47,676 nt of DNA, taken from contig NZ_JAWDXO010000039.1 in assembly GCF_032477075.1 (NCBI RefSeq), forward strand, positions 1 to 47,676. Reading direction: 5' to 3'. This stretch comes from Fusobacterium sp. GTDB taxonomy: Bacteria > Fusobacteriota > Fusobacteriia > Fusobacteriales > Fusobacteriaceae. Below are positions 1-9,250 of this stretch, in pieces. Each line of letters opens with the position of its first letter. Position 1 is the first letter of the stretch. The notes under the pieces were generated by a model. The model was not told the DNA's origin and made no database searches. It was given only the letters and a program-made list of their open reading frames with translations. The position numbers and the translations under genes are program-made.

Positions 1-1
1 T

Positions 2-1786
2 AGTTCCTCCATCTATATGTGTAAGTCCTCCATATATCATCCACTTATTTGTTTCAGGTCTGAAAATATTTTCTGTAACTATATCTCTAAACATTCCCAT
101 TGACTTTCTTGAAAGTTCACTTGAATATGAATATGGATTTCCTGCATAGATATCATTTAAATATCCTAAGAATAATGACAATTTTTCATTATTATCTACA
201 TTAAAATTTTCCAATCCATCTACTGAAAGTATTCCATGATATATTTTATTGAGATGCTCATATTTAAGTATTTCAGGAATATTCCATCTGACAGCAACTT
301 TTACTTCATTTGCATTTAGCTTTTCAAGAGTATGAAATTTTGAAGTAGTATCAAAAGTTATATCTTCCTTAGATGCTACTTCATTTCCTGTTACTAAACT
401 GCTGTCTAACTTAGTACCTCCAAAACTTATTATGCTGTCATTTCCTGCTCCATTAAGTGCAAGTAATAGTTTTCCTCCATCAGTTGAAGATACTACTCCA
501 TTATTTCCATAGAGTGCATGACCTACAATCTTGTTGTCTGTCTTATTAGCTGAATCTATTCTTAAAGTAAGTACTCCACCTGCTCCTAATGTTATATTTT
601 CTGCATCTGTAACTTTTAAACCTGTAGAATTTCCATTGCTGTCAACAGTTGTTTCAAATAGGGTTACATTTGTATTTATATTCATGTTTTCAAAGTCAGA
701 AATATTATGAAGAATATTTATTTCATCATTATCTGAGGTTCTTGTTACTGGTGAATTAAAATTAAGAGTATCATCTCCATCGCCCCCATCAAGAGTTCCA
801 TTGATTATACTTCCTGTTTCTATTGTAAGGTTATCATCATTATTTCCCATATTTATATTTCCATTGATTATTGTTCCCTTTCTTACTGTAAGAATGTCAT
901 TTTTAGCTCCCATATTTATATTTCCATTGATTATGGTATTTTGAGTTCCAGTATTATTATCTGTATAAATAACAGTTCCTGATTGAAGTATCAATGTATT
1001 TCCATTACCACTTTCTGTTACTGTATTATCTATTTCACCATTTACTATTGTTCCTGACAGTGTAAGATCTCCTCCAGCTGCAGCAAATTCTACTGCTGTT
1101 CCATAGGCATTTATTACAGAACCATTTATTTCATTATCTGTTCCTGAAACTATTAATGTTTTATCTTTTCCATTTAATATTGAATTATCATAATTTTCTC
1201 CTGCTGTTGTGAATGTAAAACTTTTTGTTGATATTCCTCCAGCTTCTATGACAGCATTTTTTATAGTCATTGTTCTTTTTATTTCATTTCCATTTTCATC
1301 AATACCCATTGTTATTGGATCAGTAAGATTTTGTGTGGAATCTATACTTACTTTTCCATCTTCAATATATATTCCATAATTTGTTGATGTTACATCACTA
1401 TCACTTATAGCTGACTCTCCTTTTGTTGCAAGTACTCCATAGTTATTTACCAAAGTTGTAGTTCTACTATCATTTTTTACAGCATTAGTAGTTCCAAATA
1501 TAATCCCTAAATTATTTATATCTCCCTTTATTATTGAATTATTACCTAAACATATTCCATAACCATAACCACCACCAGTTCCAGTTATACTTCCACTATT
1601 GCTTATACATCTCTCTATTATTGACTTATCTAAATATATGCCAGCACCACCACTTATTATACTTCCACTATTGTTTATATCTCTTTTTATTACTGAATTC
1701 CTCCATAAAACTATTCCATAATCAGTATCACTACCAGTTCCAGTTATACTTCCACTATTGCTTATATCTCTCCAAATATATTCCAT
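2..1786 (-). pseudogene. Autotransporter passenger, downstream frame of a frameshifted gene (runs off left edge)
   Basis: This minus-strand frame is open from about 1786 to the window edge, and no stop was met in the stretches I translated. It encodes Gly/Asn/Thr/Ser-rich passenger repeats such as NSGSITGTG and VNGEIDNT. Near the left edge it reads FRPETNKWMIYGG, which looks like the approach to the C-terminal beta-barrel of Fusobacterium autotransporters; the barrel itself lies outside the window. The signal peptide and first repeats are in another frame (1755-2159). The two frames overlap at about 1755-1790, inside one copy of the repeat. Compared with neighbouring copies, this copy lacks the codons for a short linker (about DKSII) and is not a multiple of three. 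An ATG at 1786 could begin a separate product but would lack a signal peptide. Pseudogene, phase-variable gene and assembly slip in a repeat all remain possible. Confidence 0.72.
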
Positions 1787-2159
1787 AACTAGAACCACTA
1801 CCAGTACCTGTCATATTTCCATTATTTATTAAATTTAATTTTCCAAGATTTCCTTCTAATCTTAATCCATAACCTCTTGAGGCAGAAAGATTATTTGTTC
1901 CAGATAAGGTTATATTATTTATATAAGTTTTAGTACTTACATTCCAAGTGTTTTCAATATATGGATTGCTTTCGCCGAATTTACTGCTGTCAATACTAAA
2001 TTTTATTCCATTCCCATCATTTTTTATATACAAATAATTATTATCAGCCCCCATCACTGATATACATGACAACAAAAATCCCACTACTGCTCCTATTGTT
2101 ATGTTTAAACTTCTTTTTTTGTTCCCTCTTTTTACTGTTTTCATAAGCTGTTCTATCAT
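1755..2159 (-). CDS. N-terminal fragment of autotransporter (signal peptide and first passenger repeats)
   Basis: This 134-residue product starts at an ATG with a strong ribosome binding site (GGGGAGGG about 5 nt upstream). The first 40 residues form an extended signal peptide: a basic segment KTVKRGNKKRS, then a hydrophobic stretch IGAVVGFLLSCISVMGA and a likely cleavage after MGA. This style is typical of Fusobacterium type V autotransporters. After it come beta-helix-like segments (NNITLSGTNNLSASRGYG, LNLINNGNMTGTG). Reading stops at a TAG at 1755-1757. The sequence just past the stop continues the same repeats in the minus-strand frame ending at position 2. As it stands, the fragment would be exported without a beta domain and is probably not functional. 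Confidence 0.75.
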   Translation of the reverse strand: MIEQLMKTVKRGNKKRSLNITIGAVVGFLLSCISVMGADNNYLYIKNDGNGIKFSIDSSKFGESNPYIENTWNVSTKTYINNITLSGTNNLSASRGYGLRLEGNLGKLNLINNGNMTGTGSGSSYGIYLERYKQ

Positions 2160-2247
2160 ATTTCCCTCCCCATTGATATTTAAGGCTTTTTATTTGCTGT
2201 GATTTTTAGAAGCAATAATACTCTTAAATACTGTAAAAATAGCAACT

Positions 2248-2413
2248 GTTCTCTTATATGGATAAAGGCGAACATCTATAGGAATAAAGAGCTCTATTTT
2301 TAAGGAGTCATTTTTTAGGATGGCTTTTTTACAGAATATTTTATCTTTATTTTTTTAATTTTATAGAGTATAATCAATTAAATTGAAGTTCGCCTTTATC
2401 CATAAAAAAGAAC
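2248..2413. mobile_element. 166-bp MITE-like element with 26-bp terminal inverted repeats
   Basis: Positions 2248-2273 and 2388-2413 are inverted repeats matching at 24 of 26 positions. The inner 17 bp (TATGGATAAAGGCGAAC and its complement) match perfectly. The 114-bp interior is AT-rich and has no substantial open frame. The layout (long terminal repeats, no transposase, next to other transposon debris, about 90 bp upstream of the autotransporter start) suggests a miniature inverted-repeat element or a deleted insertion sequence. No clear target duplication was found. A long hairpin of other origin is the alternative. Confidence 0.5.
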
Positions 2414-2444
2414 CTTTATGATTCTAAGTCCCTTAGTGAACTAT

Positions 2445-2600
2445 TCAGATACTTTTTGATGCTCTGAACTTTACTGTTTTCTTTGGATAGATTTTCATAG
2501 GTTCTCTAGTTACTGAATTATTTCTTTTCTTATGAACTGTACATTTTTTTATATCATAAAGTATTCTATTATACAAAATCCTAGATATATAACTGGATTT
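2445..2600 (-). pseudogene. HU-like DNA-binding protein C-terminal remnant
   Basis: A minus-strand frame is open from the TGA at 2445-2447 back to an in-frame stop at about 2601. Its C-terminus reads TREPMKIYPKKTVKFRASKSI, which resembles the end of HU/IHF proteins (pattern TGE.I.I.AKK.VKF..SK.L). The expected N-terminal helices and the DNA-binding arm are not recognisable, there is no suitable start, and upstream frames are full of stops. It is probably a decayed gene. The assignment rests on about 20 residues and could be coincidental. Confidence 0.35.
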
Positions 2601-2692
2601 TCATTTTTTCAATCTTCTTCAATACTATTGCTGTATCAGCATTGAATTTTATTCTTATATTATTTTGTAACTGCAAGTAATTTTCACTACCT

Positions 2693-2773
2693 ATTACTGT
2701 TGTAGTAGAAACAACAATTGAAATACTAAAAGATTATATAGACTTTTACAACAATGAAAAAATTCAAATATAA
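2693..2773 (+). pseudogene. IS3-family transposase C-terminal remnant
   Basis: A short plus-strand frame ends at the TAA at 2771-2773 and encodes IEILKDYIDFYNNEKIQI. This resembles the integrase-core tail of IS3/IS150-type transposases (the ..YI.FYNN.RIQ segment), but it stops before the usual LSPVEYR end. Upstream codons do not continue into a recognisable transposase. A hairpin terminator follows at about 2799. It is a leftover of an insertion sequence. Confidence 0.4.
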
Positions 2774-2798
2774 GTGATATAGATATATAATAACTCTG

Positions 2799-2835
2799 TC
2801 ATCATACATTAAAAAAATGTTATGATGATTTTTTT
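2799..2835 (+). terminator. Hairpin terminator after the transposase remnant
   Basis: An 8-bp stem (TCATCATA with TATGATGA, extendable by CAT/ATG) encloses an A-rich loop and is followed by a run of T. It would stop transcription arriving from the left before the haem operon promoter. Confidence 0.6.
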
Positions 2836-2973
2836 ATTTGTAAAAAAATATTTTTCGTAACTATATTTATTTGTATTTTCTATTTTTTAATCTTATAGAT
2901 TATAATTGTTTTTAAAATTTTTATTTACAAAATATTTTAAACACTTTAATTTAGTTTTTATGATTTTTTGCTC

Positions 2974-3002
2974 TTGACAATAAAAAAAATAAATATTAAT
3001 AT
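2974..3002 (+). promoter_or_regulatory. Sigma-70 promoter of the haem operon
   Basis: TTGACA at 2974-2979 and TAATAT at 2997-3002 are separated by 17 bp, close to the vegetative consensus. Transcription would start at about 3009, leaving a leader of about 80 nt before the first gene. No closer promoter-like sequence precedes the operon. Confidence 0.7.
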
Positions 3003-3025
3003 AACCTCAGGTATGAAAAATTTTT

Positions 3026-3053
3026 TTATTGAAATAAAGTATTATTTTAATAA
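3026..3053. promoter_or_regulatory. Candidate operator (inverted repeat) just downstream of the haem operon start
   Basis: Two 11-bp arms, TTATTGAAATA (3026-3036) and TATTTTAATAA (3043-3053), are complementary at 10 of 11 positions around a 6-bp centre. They lie about 20-45 bp after the predicted transcription start. The position and AT-rich dyad suit a metal- or haem-responsive repressor such as Fur. In sequence this AT-rich such a dyad can arise by chance, so the call is tentative. Confidence 0.3.
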
Positions 3054-3092
3054 GGAAATGTAGTTTTAAAGTGTGAAATTCAGGAGGAAAGA

Positions 3093-4361
3093 ATGACAAA
3101 AAATTTAATGCTATTTGATAAAAGACTGAAATCTCATCATGATAGCAATAGTTTGATTAGCAAATATGTTTCTGGAAAGAAAGCGGATAAAGAAATTTTT
3201 GAAGCTATGCTGAGAGAGGTTCCAGACAAAAGAAGAAAGGCAATTTATGTACATACACCATATTGTGATAAAATATGTTCATTTTGTAACCTTAATAGAA
3301 AGCAGATAGATGGAAGCTTAGATTCATATGCACAATATTTAGCTGATGAATTTGATAAATATGGGAAAACAGAATATTTTAAAAAAAGTATTTTTGATGT
3401 AATCTTTTTTGGAGGAGGAACACCAACTGTATATAAACCACAACAGCTTGAGGTAATACTTGAAAGTATAAAGAGAAATGTTGTATTGGCAAAAGATTAT
3501 GAGTTTACCTTTGAAACAACTCTGCATAATCTGACTGAGGAAAAATTAGAAGTTATGATGAAATACGGAGTGAACAGATTAAGCGTGGGAATTCAGACAT
3601 TTTCAAACAGAGGAAGAGAATTCTATAACAGAACTTATAGAAAAGAAGAAGCTATAGAAAAATTAAAAAAACTGAAAGGATTTTTTAAGGGAGATGTATG
3701 TGTAGATATTATCTATAATTTTCCTGATGAAACTTTAGAAGAAGTAATTGAAGATGCAAGGATAGTAAAGGAGTTAGAAATAAGCAGTGCAAGTTTCTAT
3801 TCACTGATGGTTCATGAAGGTTCTAAATTATCTAAAGATATAGAAGCTGAAAAAGTGAAAATGGAAGAGGATATGAAAAAAGATTATCTTCTGTATCAGC
3901 ATTTTGTAGATGAAATGTTGAGAGGAAATCAATATCATATTCTTGAACTTACAAAAATAGCAAGAAATGGTGGAGATGACTATAAATATATAAAAGTGAG
4001 AAATACAGGAGGAGATACTTTCCCTATTGGAGTGGGAGCAGGAGGATCAGTACATGGAATCGGAGTTTACAGAATGAATAAAGAGATGTCTTTTTATTCT
4101 CAGCAGACTGATTATCATGAAAGATTTTCAAAATTATCTGGGATAATGCAGTTTCCAGTAATATCAAAAGAAGCATTGAAAGATATTTTAAAAGAAGATG
4201 AGCTGAAATTCTTTAAAGAAAAAATGAAAGAATATGAGGAAAAAGGTTTGTTAAAAGAAGATGATGAAAGTTATATTCTGACAAAAGATGGAGTATTCTG
4301 GGGAAATAATCTTTCTAGTGATGTAATCATCTATGTTCTGGAAAAACTTTTTAAAAGTTAA
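3093..4361 (+). CDS. hutW: Anaerobic haem-degrading radical SAM methyltransferase (ChuW/HutW/HmuW family)
   Basis: This 422-residue protein belongs to the HemN-like radical SAM group. The cluster motif CDKICSFC gives Cys58, Cys62 and Cys65 as [4Fe-4S] ligands. A GGGTP segment follows at about 109-113 and NRLSVGIQTFS at about 160. ChuW/HutW/HmuW enzymes open haem oxygen-independently by methyl transfer, giving a linear tetrapyrrole and free iron in the cytoplasm. The family is chosen over coproporphyrinogen dehydrogenase because the gene heads an operon of haem-type uptake genes and lacks the usual HemN N-terminus. The start has a strong AGGAGG site 5 nt upstream. No flavodoxin-like anaerobilin reductase gene follows, although related loci often have one. 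Confidence 0.85.
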   Translation: MTKNLMLFDKRLKSHHDSNSLISKYVSGKKADKEIFEAMLREVPDKRRKAIYVHTPYCDKICSFCNLNRKQIDGSLDSYAQYLADEFDKYGKTEYFKKSIFDVIFFGGGTPTVYKPQQLEVILESIKRNVVLAKDYEFTFETTLHNLTEEKLEVMMKYGVNRLSVGIQTFSNRGREFYNRTYRKEEAIEKLKKLKGFFKGDVCVDIIYNFPDETLEEVIEDARIVKELEISSASFYSLMVHEGSKLSKDIEAEKVKMEEDMKKDYLLYQHFVDEMLRGNQYHILELTKIARNGGDDYKYIKVRNTGGDTFPIGVGAGGSVHGIGVYRMNKEMSFYSQQTDYHERFSKLSGIMQFPVISKEALKDILKEDELKFFKEKMKEYEEKGLLKEDDESYILTKDGVFWGNNLSSDVIIYVLEKLFKS

Positions 4362-4394
4362 AAATATATAAAACATCTAAAAGGAGATTGCAAA

Positions 4395-6425
4395 ATGAAT
4401 AAAAAAACAGCTTTGCTTTGGGCAGTATTAGCAGTAACAGCATATGGAGAACAAAGTGTTGATTTAGGGAAGAGTGTTGTCTATTCTACAACAGGATTTG
4501 AAACTGAAATGAGGAAAACAGCTAGTAATCCAACTGTAGTGACATCTAAAGAGATTAAAGAGAGAAATTATCAGACAGTAGACCAGATACTGAATGATAT
4601 TCCAAGTATCAATATTGTAAAACAGGGGAAAGACTCAATAATTGACTTGAGAGGACAGGGAGATAAAGCTAAACAGAATGTACAGATACTTGTAGACGGA
4701 GTACAGATGAACTCTCTGGATACATCAATGACAGCCACTCCTATTAATACAATAGCTGTAGATAATATTGAAAGAATAGAGGTTCTTCCTGGTGGAGGTT
4801 CAGTTCTTTATGGAAGTGGAACTTCTGGAGGAGTTGTAAATATTATCACTAAAGGAGGAGCTGGAAGAACAGCAGCAGTAGGATTTGATCATGGAGAATA
4901 TGGAAGCAATAAAACTAATGTGACAGTAGGAGAGAGCTTTGGAAATTTTGATGTAAATCTTACATATACAAAGAATGACAGAGAAGGTTACAGAGATTAT
5001 GATAAGTCAGATTCTGATTATTTCCAAGGGGATATCAGATACAGAATATCAGATACACAGAATATAGGATTTAAATATTCAAAATATAAAGCTGATGAAA
5101 CATATCCTGATCTGCTGACAAGAGCTCAGGTAGAGGATGACAGAAAACAATCTGGACTTGTAGATGGAGAGCATAATAAAACAAAAACAGATAAAGATGA
5201 ATATGTTTTGACTTATAACAATAAATTAACTGAAAATCTTGATTTAAATTTAGTTTTATTTTCACAGGAAACAGAAATGAAAATAAAAAGTAGAAGTTAT
5301 CAAGGGGCAATGGGACCAATGAAACTTTGGATGACACAAGATGCTTTATTCAGAGATAAAAAGAATGGAATAAAATCTAAATTGAGATATGCATATGGAG
5401 AAGGAAGTTCAGTAATATTCGGATTGGAATATATTGATAATGAAGCCAAGAGAAAAAGTCTGATGAATATGCCTCCAATGATGAGTAATGTACTCACTGT
5501 AAATGACTTAACTAAAGAAACAATAAGTGGATTTGTAATGAATAACTATGTATGGGGGAATTTTGAATTTGCTCAAGGTGTAAGATATGAGAGAGCAGAT
5601 TACAAAGTAAAAAGAAGAAGTTCAACTGGACCGGGAATAGATACAACTACAGATGAAGACAACTTTGCATATGAAGTATCAGCTAATTACCTGTATTCAG
5701 ATACAGGAAAAACTTACATCAGATATGAAAGAGGATTTACATCACCTCCTCCAGCTCTGTTAACAAACAGAAATGCAATGGGATATTATTTGAATGATCT
5801 TAAATCAGAAAAATATGACAATTTTGAAATTGGAGTATCAGATTACATAGGATTTACAAGTTTGAATGCTTCAGTATTCTATACAATCACTAAAGATGAA
5901 ATAACTAGTGAGACTTCTGGGTCAATGGGAAGTTCAAGTATGATTATTGATAACTACAATCTAGGGAAAACAGAGAGAATAGGATTTGAACTTAAAGCAG
6001 AACAATACTTAGACAAGCTTACTTTATCTCAATCTTATGCTTATATCAATGCAAAAATTAAAGACGGAGAAGTAAAAGGTGTAGATGTATCTGGAAACAG
6101 AGTGGCTAATGTACCTAAAAATAAATTTAATATAGGAGCAAATTATGCTTTTACTAATAAGTTTAATGCAGGGGGAGAAGTCGTATACATAGATGATGTT
6201 TATCTGAATAATAAAAATCTAGGTGGGAAAAAGAATTCTCATGTAGTGACAAATATCAGAGCAAACTATAATTTTGACTTTGGTTTAAGTATACATGCTG
6301 GAATAAATAATGTATTTGATAAAAAATATTATGAAGATGTAGATTACACAGAATCAACAGGAGTATTTACATATGACCCTGCATCTGAAAGAAATTATTA
6401 TGTAGGATTCAGATACAGTCTATAA
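4395..6425 (+). CDS. TonB-dependent outer-membrane receptor, probably for haem
   Basis: This 676-residue protein has a short signal peptide (MNKKTALLWAVLAVTAYG). A plug domain covers about residues 40-155: TVVTSKEIKERNYQTVDQIL, then VDGVQMNSLD and the IERIEVLPGG..LYGSGTSGGVVNIIT segment. The rest is a 22-strand-type barrel ending RNYYVGFRYSL. It should import a scarce ligand across the outer membrane using TonB energy. Placement between the haem-degrading enzyme and a FecCD-type ABC system argues for haem; a siderophore or cobalamin cannot be excluded from sequence. No tonB, exbB or exbD gene lies in the window. AGGAGA precedes the ATG by 7 nt. Confidence 0.88.
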   Translation: MNKKTALLWAVLAVTAYGEQSVDLGKSVVYSTTGFETEMRKTASNPTVVTSKEIKERNYQTVDQILNDIPSINIVKQGKDSIIDLRGQGDKAKQNVQILVDGVQMNSLDTSMTATPINTIAVDNIERIEVLPGGGSVLYGSGTSGGVVNIITKGGAGRTAAVGFDHGEYGSNKTNVTVGESFGNFDVNLTYTKNDREGYRDYDKSDSDYFQGDIRYRISDTQNIGFKYSKYKADETYPDLLTRAQVEDDRKQSGLVDGEHNKTKTDKDEYVLTYNNKLTENLDLNLVLFSQETEMKIKSRSYQGAMGPMKLWMTQDALFRDKKNGIKSKLRYAYGEGSSVIFGLEYIDNEAKRKSLMNMPPMMSNVLTVNDLTKETISGFVMNNYVWGNFEFAQGVRYERADYKVKRRSSTGPGIDTTTDEDNFAYEVSANYLYSDTGKTYIRYERGFTSPPPALLTNRNAMGYYLNDLKSEKYDNFEIGVSDYIGFTSLNASVFYTITKDEITSETSGSMGSSSMIIDNYNLGKTERIGFELKAEQYLDKLTLSQSYAYINAKIKDGEVKGVDVSGNRVANVPKNKFNIGANYAFTNKFNAGGEVVYIDDVYLNNKNLGGKKNSHVVTNIRANYNFDFGLSIHAGINNVFDKKYYEDVDYTESTGVFTYDPASERNYYVGFRYSL

Positions 6426-6453
6426 AATAAAAGAAATATGAGAGGAAATAAAA

Positions 6454-7425
6454 ATGGAAAAAGTTTTACCTATAGTGCTGACAATAGGAATTTTTATAGT
6501 AGGAATACTTTCTATACCTTTAGGAAGTGTTCCTATTCCTCTGGAATATATATTTAACCCAGAGAAAGCTCCAGAATATATGAGAATAATAATATTTAAT
6601 TTAAGACTTCCTAGAATAGCTATGGCAGTTCTTATAGGAATGATGCTTTCGTCAAGTGGAGCAGTTGTACAGACAGTATTTCAAAATCCATTGGCAGACC
6701 CATATATCATAGGAATAGCAGCAAGTGCAACTTTTGGAGCAGTTATAGCTTTTGTATTTGGCATGCCAGACTTTATGTATGGGATTATTGCTTTTATTAC
6801 ATGTCTGATGAGTACTTTGATGATTTTTAAAATGGCTAAGAAAGGGAATAAAGTAAATGTAGCTACTCTCCTTATAGTAGGAATAGCAGTTTCTTCATTT
6901 CTTGGAGCTTTTACTTCTTTTGCTATGTACATGATAGGGGAGGATTCTTTTAAAATAACTATGTGGATGATGGGGTATTTAGGAAATGCCACTTGGAAAA
7001 GAGTTATTTTTATATTAATACCACTGATATTTTCAGTTTGTTATTTTTATTCAAAAAGGAATCAATTAGATGCTTTATTATCAGGAGATGAGGAAGCACA
7101 CTCACTGGGAGTAGATGTAAATCGGCTGAAAATTAAAATTTTAACAGTATCTGCACTGATAGTAGCTTTTTCAGTGGCTTTTTCAGGAATGATAGGATTT
7201 GTAGGTCTTATAATACCACATACTATAAGAATGGTTGTGGGACCCTCTAATACAAAAATGCTTCCAAGCACTATACTGGCAGGAGGATTTTTCCTTCTCA
7301 TATGTGATACATTTGGAAGGATAGTATTAGCACCAGTGGAAGTACCAATTGGAGTAATAACAGCATTTTTTGGAGCACCATTCTTTTTATATTTAGCTTT
7401 AAGAAATAAAAGGAGAGATTTTTAA
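6454..7425 (+). CDS. FecCD/BtuC-family ABC permease for haem or metal chelate
   Basis: This 323-residue inner-membrane protein has about nine to ten hydrophobic segments and the family's hallmarks: RLPRIAMAVLIGMMLSSSGAVVQTVFQNPLADPYIIGI near residues 50-90 and GFVGLIIPHTIRMVVGP near 250. It would form a homodimeric channel for substrate handed over by the binding protein encoded downstream. Its TAA overlaps the ATG of the ATPase gene by one base, so the two are translationally coupled. Length is typical of the family. Confidence 0.92.
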   Translation: MEKVLPIVLTIGIFIVGILSIPLGSVPIPLEYIFNPEKAPEYMRIIIFNLRLPRIAMAVLIGMMLSSSGAVVQTVFQNPLADPYIIGIAASATFGAVIAFVFGMPDFMYGIIAFITCLMSTLMIFKMAKKGNKVNVATLLIVGIAVSSFLGAFTSFAMYMIGEDSFKITMWMMGYLGNATWKRVIFILIPLIFSVCYFYSKRNQLDALLSGDEEAHSLGVDVNRLKIKILTVSALIVAFSVAFSGMIGFVGLIIPHTIRMVVGPSNTKMLPSTILAGGFFLLICDTFGRIVLAPVEVPIGVITAFFGAPFFLYLALRNKRRDF

Positions 7426-8216
7426 TGGATGTAATAAAAGTAGAAAAATTAGATTTCTCTTATGGAAATAAACAGATATTAAAAGAAATAGATTTAGATA
7501 TTAAATCAAAAAAACTGACAGGAATACTTGGTCCCAATGGTTGTGGAAAGTCCACATTGCTGAAAAATATTCTTGGATACTTAAAAAATGATTCAGGAAA
7601 TATAAAGATATTAAATAAAGACAGCAAAGATTATACACAAAAAGAAAAAGCAAAATGTATTTCATTAGTTCCACAAAAATCACAGCTTTTGTCTGCTATG
7701 GATGTAGAAGATTTTGTTTTAATGGGAAGGCTTCCACATTTACAGAATAGCTGGGATGGATATAGTCAGAGAGATAAGGAAGCAGCACATAGATGTATAT
7801 GTCAGCTGGAGCTGGAAAGTTTTTTAAAAAGAAAAGCAATTACTCTTTCAGGGGGAGAATTTCAGAGAGTTCTTTTAGCAAGAGCACTAACTCAGGAGAC
7901 AGAAATAATACTTTTAGATGAACCTACTTCTGCTCTTGACTTGAACCATGCGATAGATCTTATGGAAAAAGTGAAGGAAACAATAACTGAAAAAGGAATA
8001 ACAGCAGTTGCAGTTCTTCATGATCTTAATCTTGCAGCTATGTTTTGTGATGAGATAGTTATGATGAAAAATGGAAAAGTATACTGTAAAGGAAGTCCAA
8101 AGGAAACATTTACAGCTGCTAATTTAAAGGAAATATATGAATTGGAATGCAGTATTTTCTATACAGAAAATGATATTCCTTACATAATTCCCAGATCAAA
8201 AGGAGGGAATAAATGA
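7425..8216 (+). CDS. ABC transporter ATPase partner of the haem-type permease
   Basis: This 263-residue protein has a Walker A motif GPNGCGKST (about 36-44), signature LSGGEFQR (about 140), Walker B IILLDEPTSALDLNHA (about 162) and a switch His in AVLHDLNLA. It matches the FepC/HmuV/FhuC group that powers vitamin B12, haem and siderophore import. The start overlaps the permease stop, and the TGA overlaps the ATG of the binding protein by two bases (ATGA), making a tight three-gene transport block. Confidence 0.92.
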   Translation: MDVIKVEKLDFSYGNKQILKEIDLDIKSKKLTGILGPNGCGKSTLLKNILGYLKNDSGNIKILNKDSKDYTQKEKAKCISLVPQKSQLLSAMDVEDFVLMGRLPHLQNSWDGYSQRDKEAAHRCICQLELESFLKRKAITLSGGEFQRVLLARALTQETEIILLDEPTSALDLNHAIDLMEKVKETITEKGITAVAVLHDLNLAAMFCDEIVMMKNGKVYCKGSPKETFTAANLKEIYELECSIFYTENDIPYIIPRSKGGNK

Positions 8217-9103
8217 TAAAAAAATTAATGGTAGCAGCCTTAATGCTGATATCAAGCCGAGAAATGCTTGCTTTAAAAATAGAAAACAATCTCATAAAAG
8301 ATAACTATGGAAATAGTGTAGAGATTAAAGAATATAATAAATTGATTATATTAGACCCAGCAGTAGTAGAAACTATCTATCTATTAAATGGAGAAGATAA
8401 AATAGCTGCAATAGGAAAAACTGCAATGAGTAAAATATATCCTGAAGAAAAAACAAAAGATTTAGAAAGTGTAGGAAACATATCAAAACCAAGTCTTGAG
8501 AAGATATTATCTTATACTCCAGACTTAGTCATATTAAATGGAATGTCAGTTAAGACAGGAGAAAACTTAAAAAGTTTGAAAATACCATATCTTATAAATG
8601 AAGCTGGAAATATACAGGAGATATTGGATAATATAAATGCCTATGGGGAAATACTTGGAAAAAAAGAGGAAAGTAAAAAACTCTATAATGATAGTGTAGC
8701 TAAATTAGAAGATTTAAAAGAAAAGGTAAAAAATAAACCTCTAGGTTTGAAAGGAACTGTTCTGTATTCTGTATCACCAATGATGGGATTCAACAGTAAG
8801 ACTTTGCCAGGAGAAGTTCTTGAACTTCTTGGAGTAGAAAATATAACTAACAGTCTTATTGGAGAAAGACCAATAATATCACAGGAATTTCTTTTAAAAG
8901 AAAATCCAGATTTTTTAGCAGGTGCTATGAGTATAAAGTCAGTTGATGATATAAAAAACAGTAACCCTGCTATAAAAGAGATAAAAGCAGGACAGAAAGG
9001 CAATATTTTTATTGTAGATTCTAACAAAATATTAAGAGGATCTCCAAGAATTTTTGAATTGGTATTAGAATTTTATGATGAGCTTTTAAAAGTAGAAAAA
9101 TAA
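8213..9103 (+). CDS. Periplasmic haem/iron-chelate binding protein (TroA/BtuF fold)
   Basis: This 296-residue protein has a probable signal peptide (MIKKLMVAALMLISSREMLA) and the class III binding-protein layout. The N-lobe has IILDPAVVETIYLLNGEDKIAAIGK, then VGNISKPSLEKILSYTPDLVILNG. A long helix at about 145-175 links the lobes, and the C-lobe includes ENPDFLAG and GNIFIVDSNKILRGSPR. There is no lipobox Cys, so it is probably soluble in the periplasm. It should deliver ligand to the permease and ATPase encoded just upstream. It closes the operon; a terminator follows about 150 bp later. Confidence 0.88.
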   Translation: MIKKLMVAALMLISSREMLALKIENNLIKDNYGNSVEIKEYNKLIILDPAVVETIYLLNGEDKIAAIGKTAMSKIYPEEKTKDLESVGNISKPSLEKILSYTPDLVILNGMSVKTGENLKSLKIPYLINEAGNIQEILDNINAYGEILGKKEESKKLYNDSVAKLEDLKEKVKNKPLGLKGTVLYSVSPMMGFNSKTLPGEVLELLGVENITNSLIGERPIISQEFLLKENPDFLAGAMSIKSVDDIKNSNPAIKEIKAGQKGNIFIVDSNKILRGSPRIFELVLEFYDELLKVEK

Positions 9104-9250
9104 AGCAGATAAGGATTACAAGAGTTTTACTGATATATCTCAATAATTATAGCAGTTAAAACTAACTTCTTATTACTGTAAGCTCAAAAGTTAAGATAAA
9201 TTTTAGAAATTAGAAAATTTATATGATTAACAGAATAAGTAAAACATAAA

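Noticed and set aside
3093..4361. Oxygen-independent coproporphyrinogen III dehydrogenase (HemN)
   Set aside because: The radical SAM motif is shared, but the operon context with a TonB receptor and haem-type ABC genes fits the ChuW/HutW group better.
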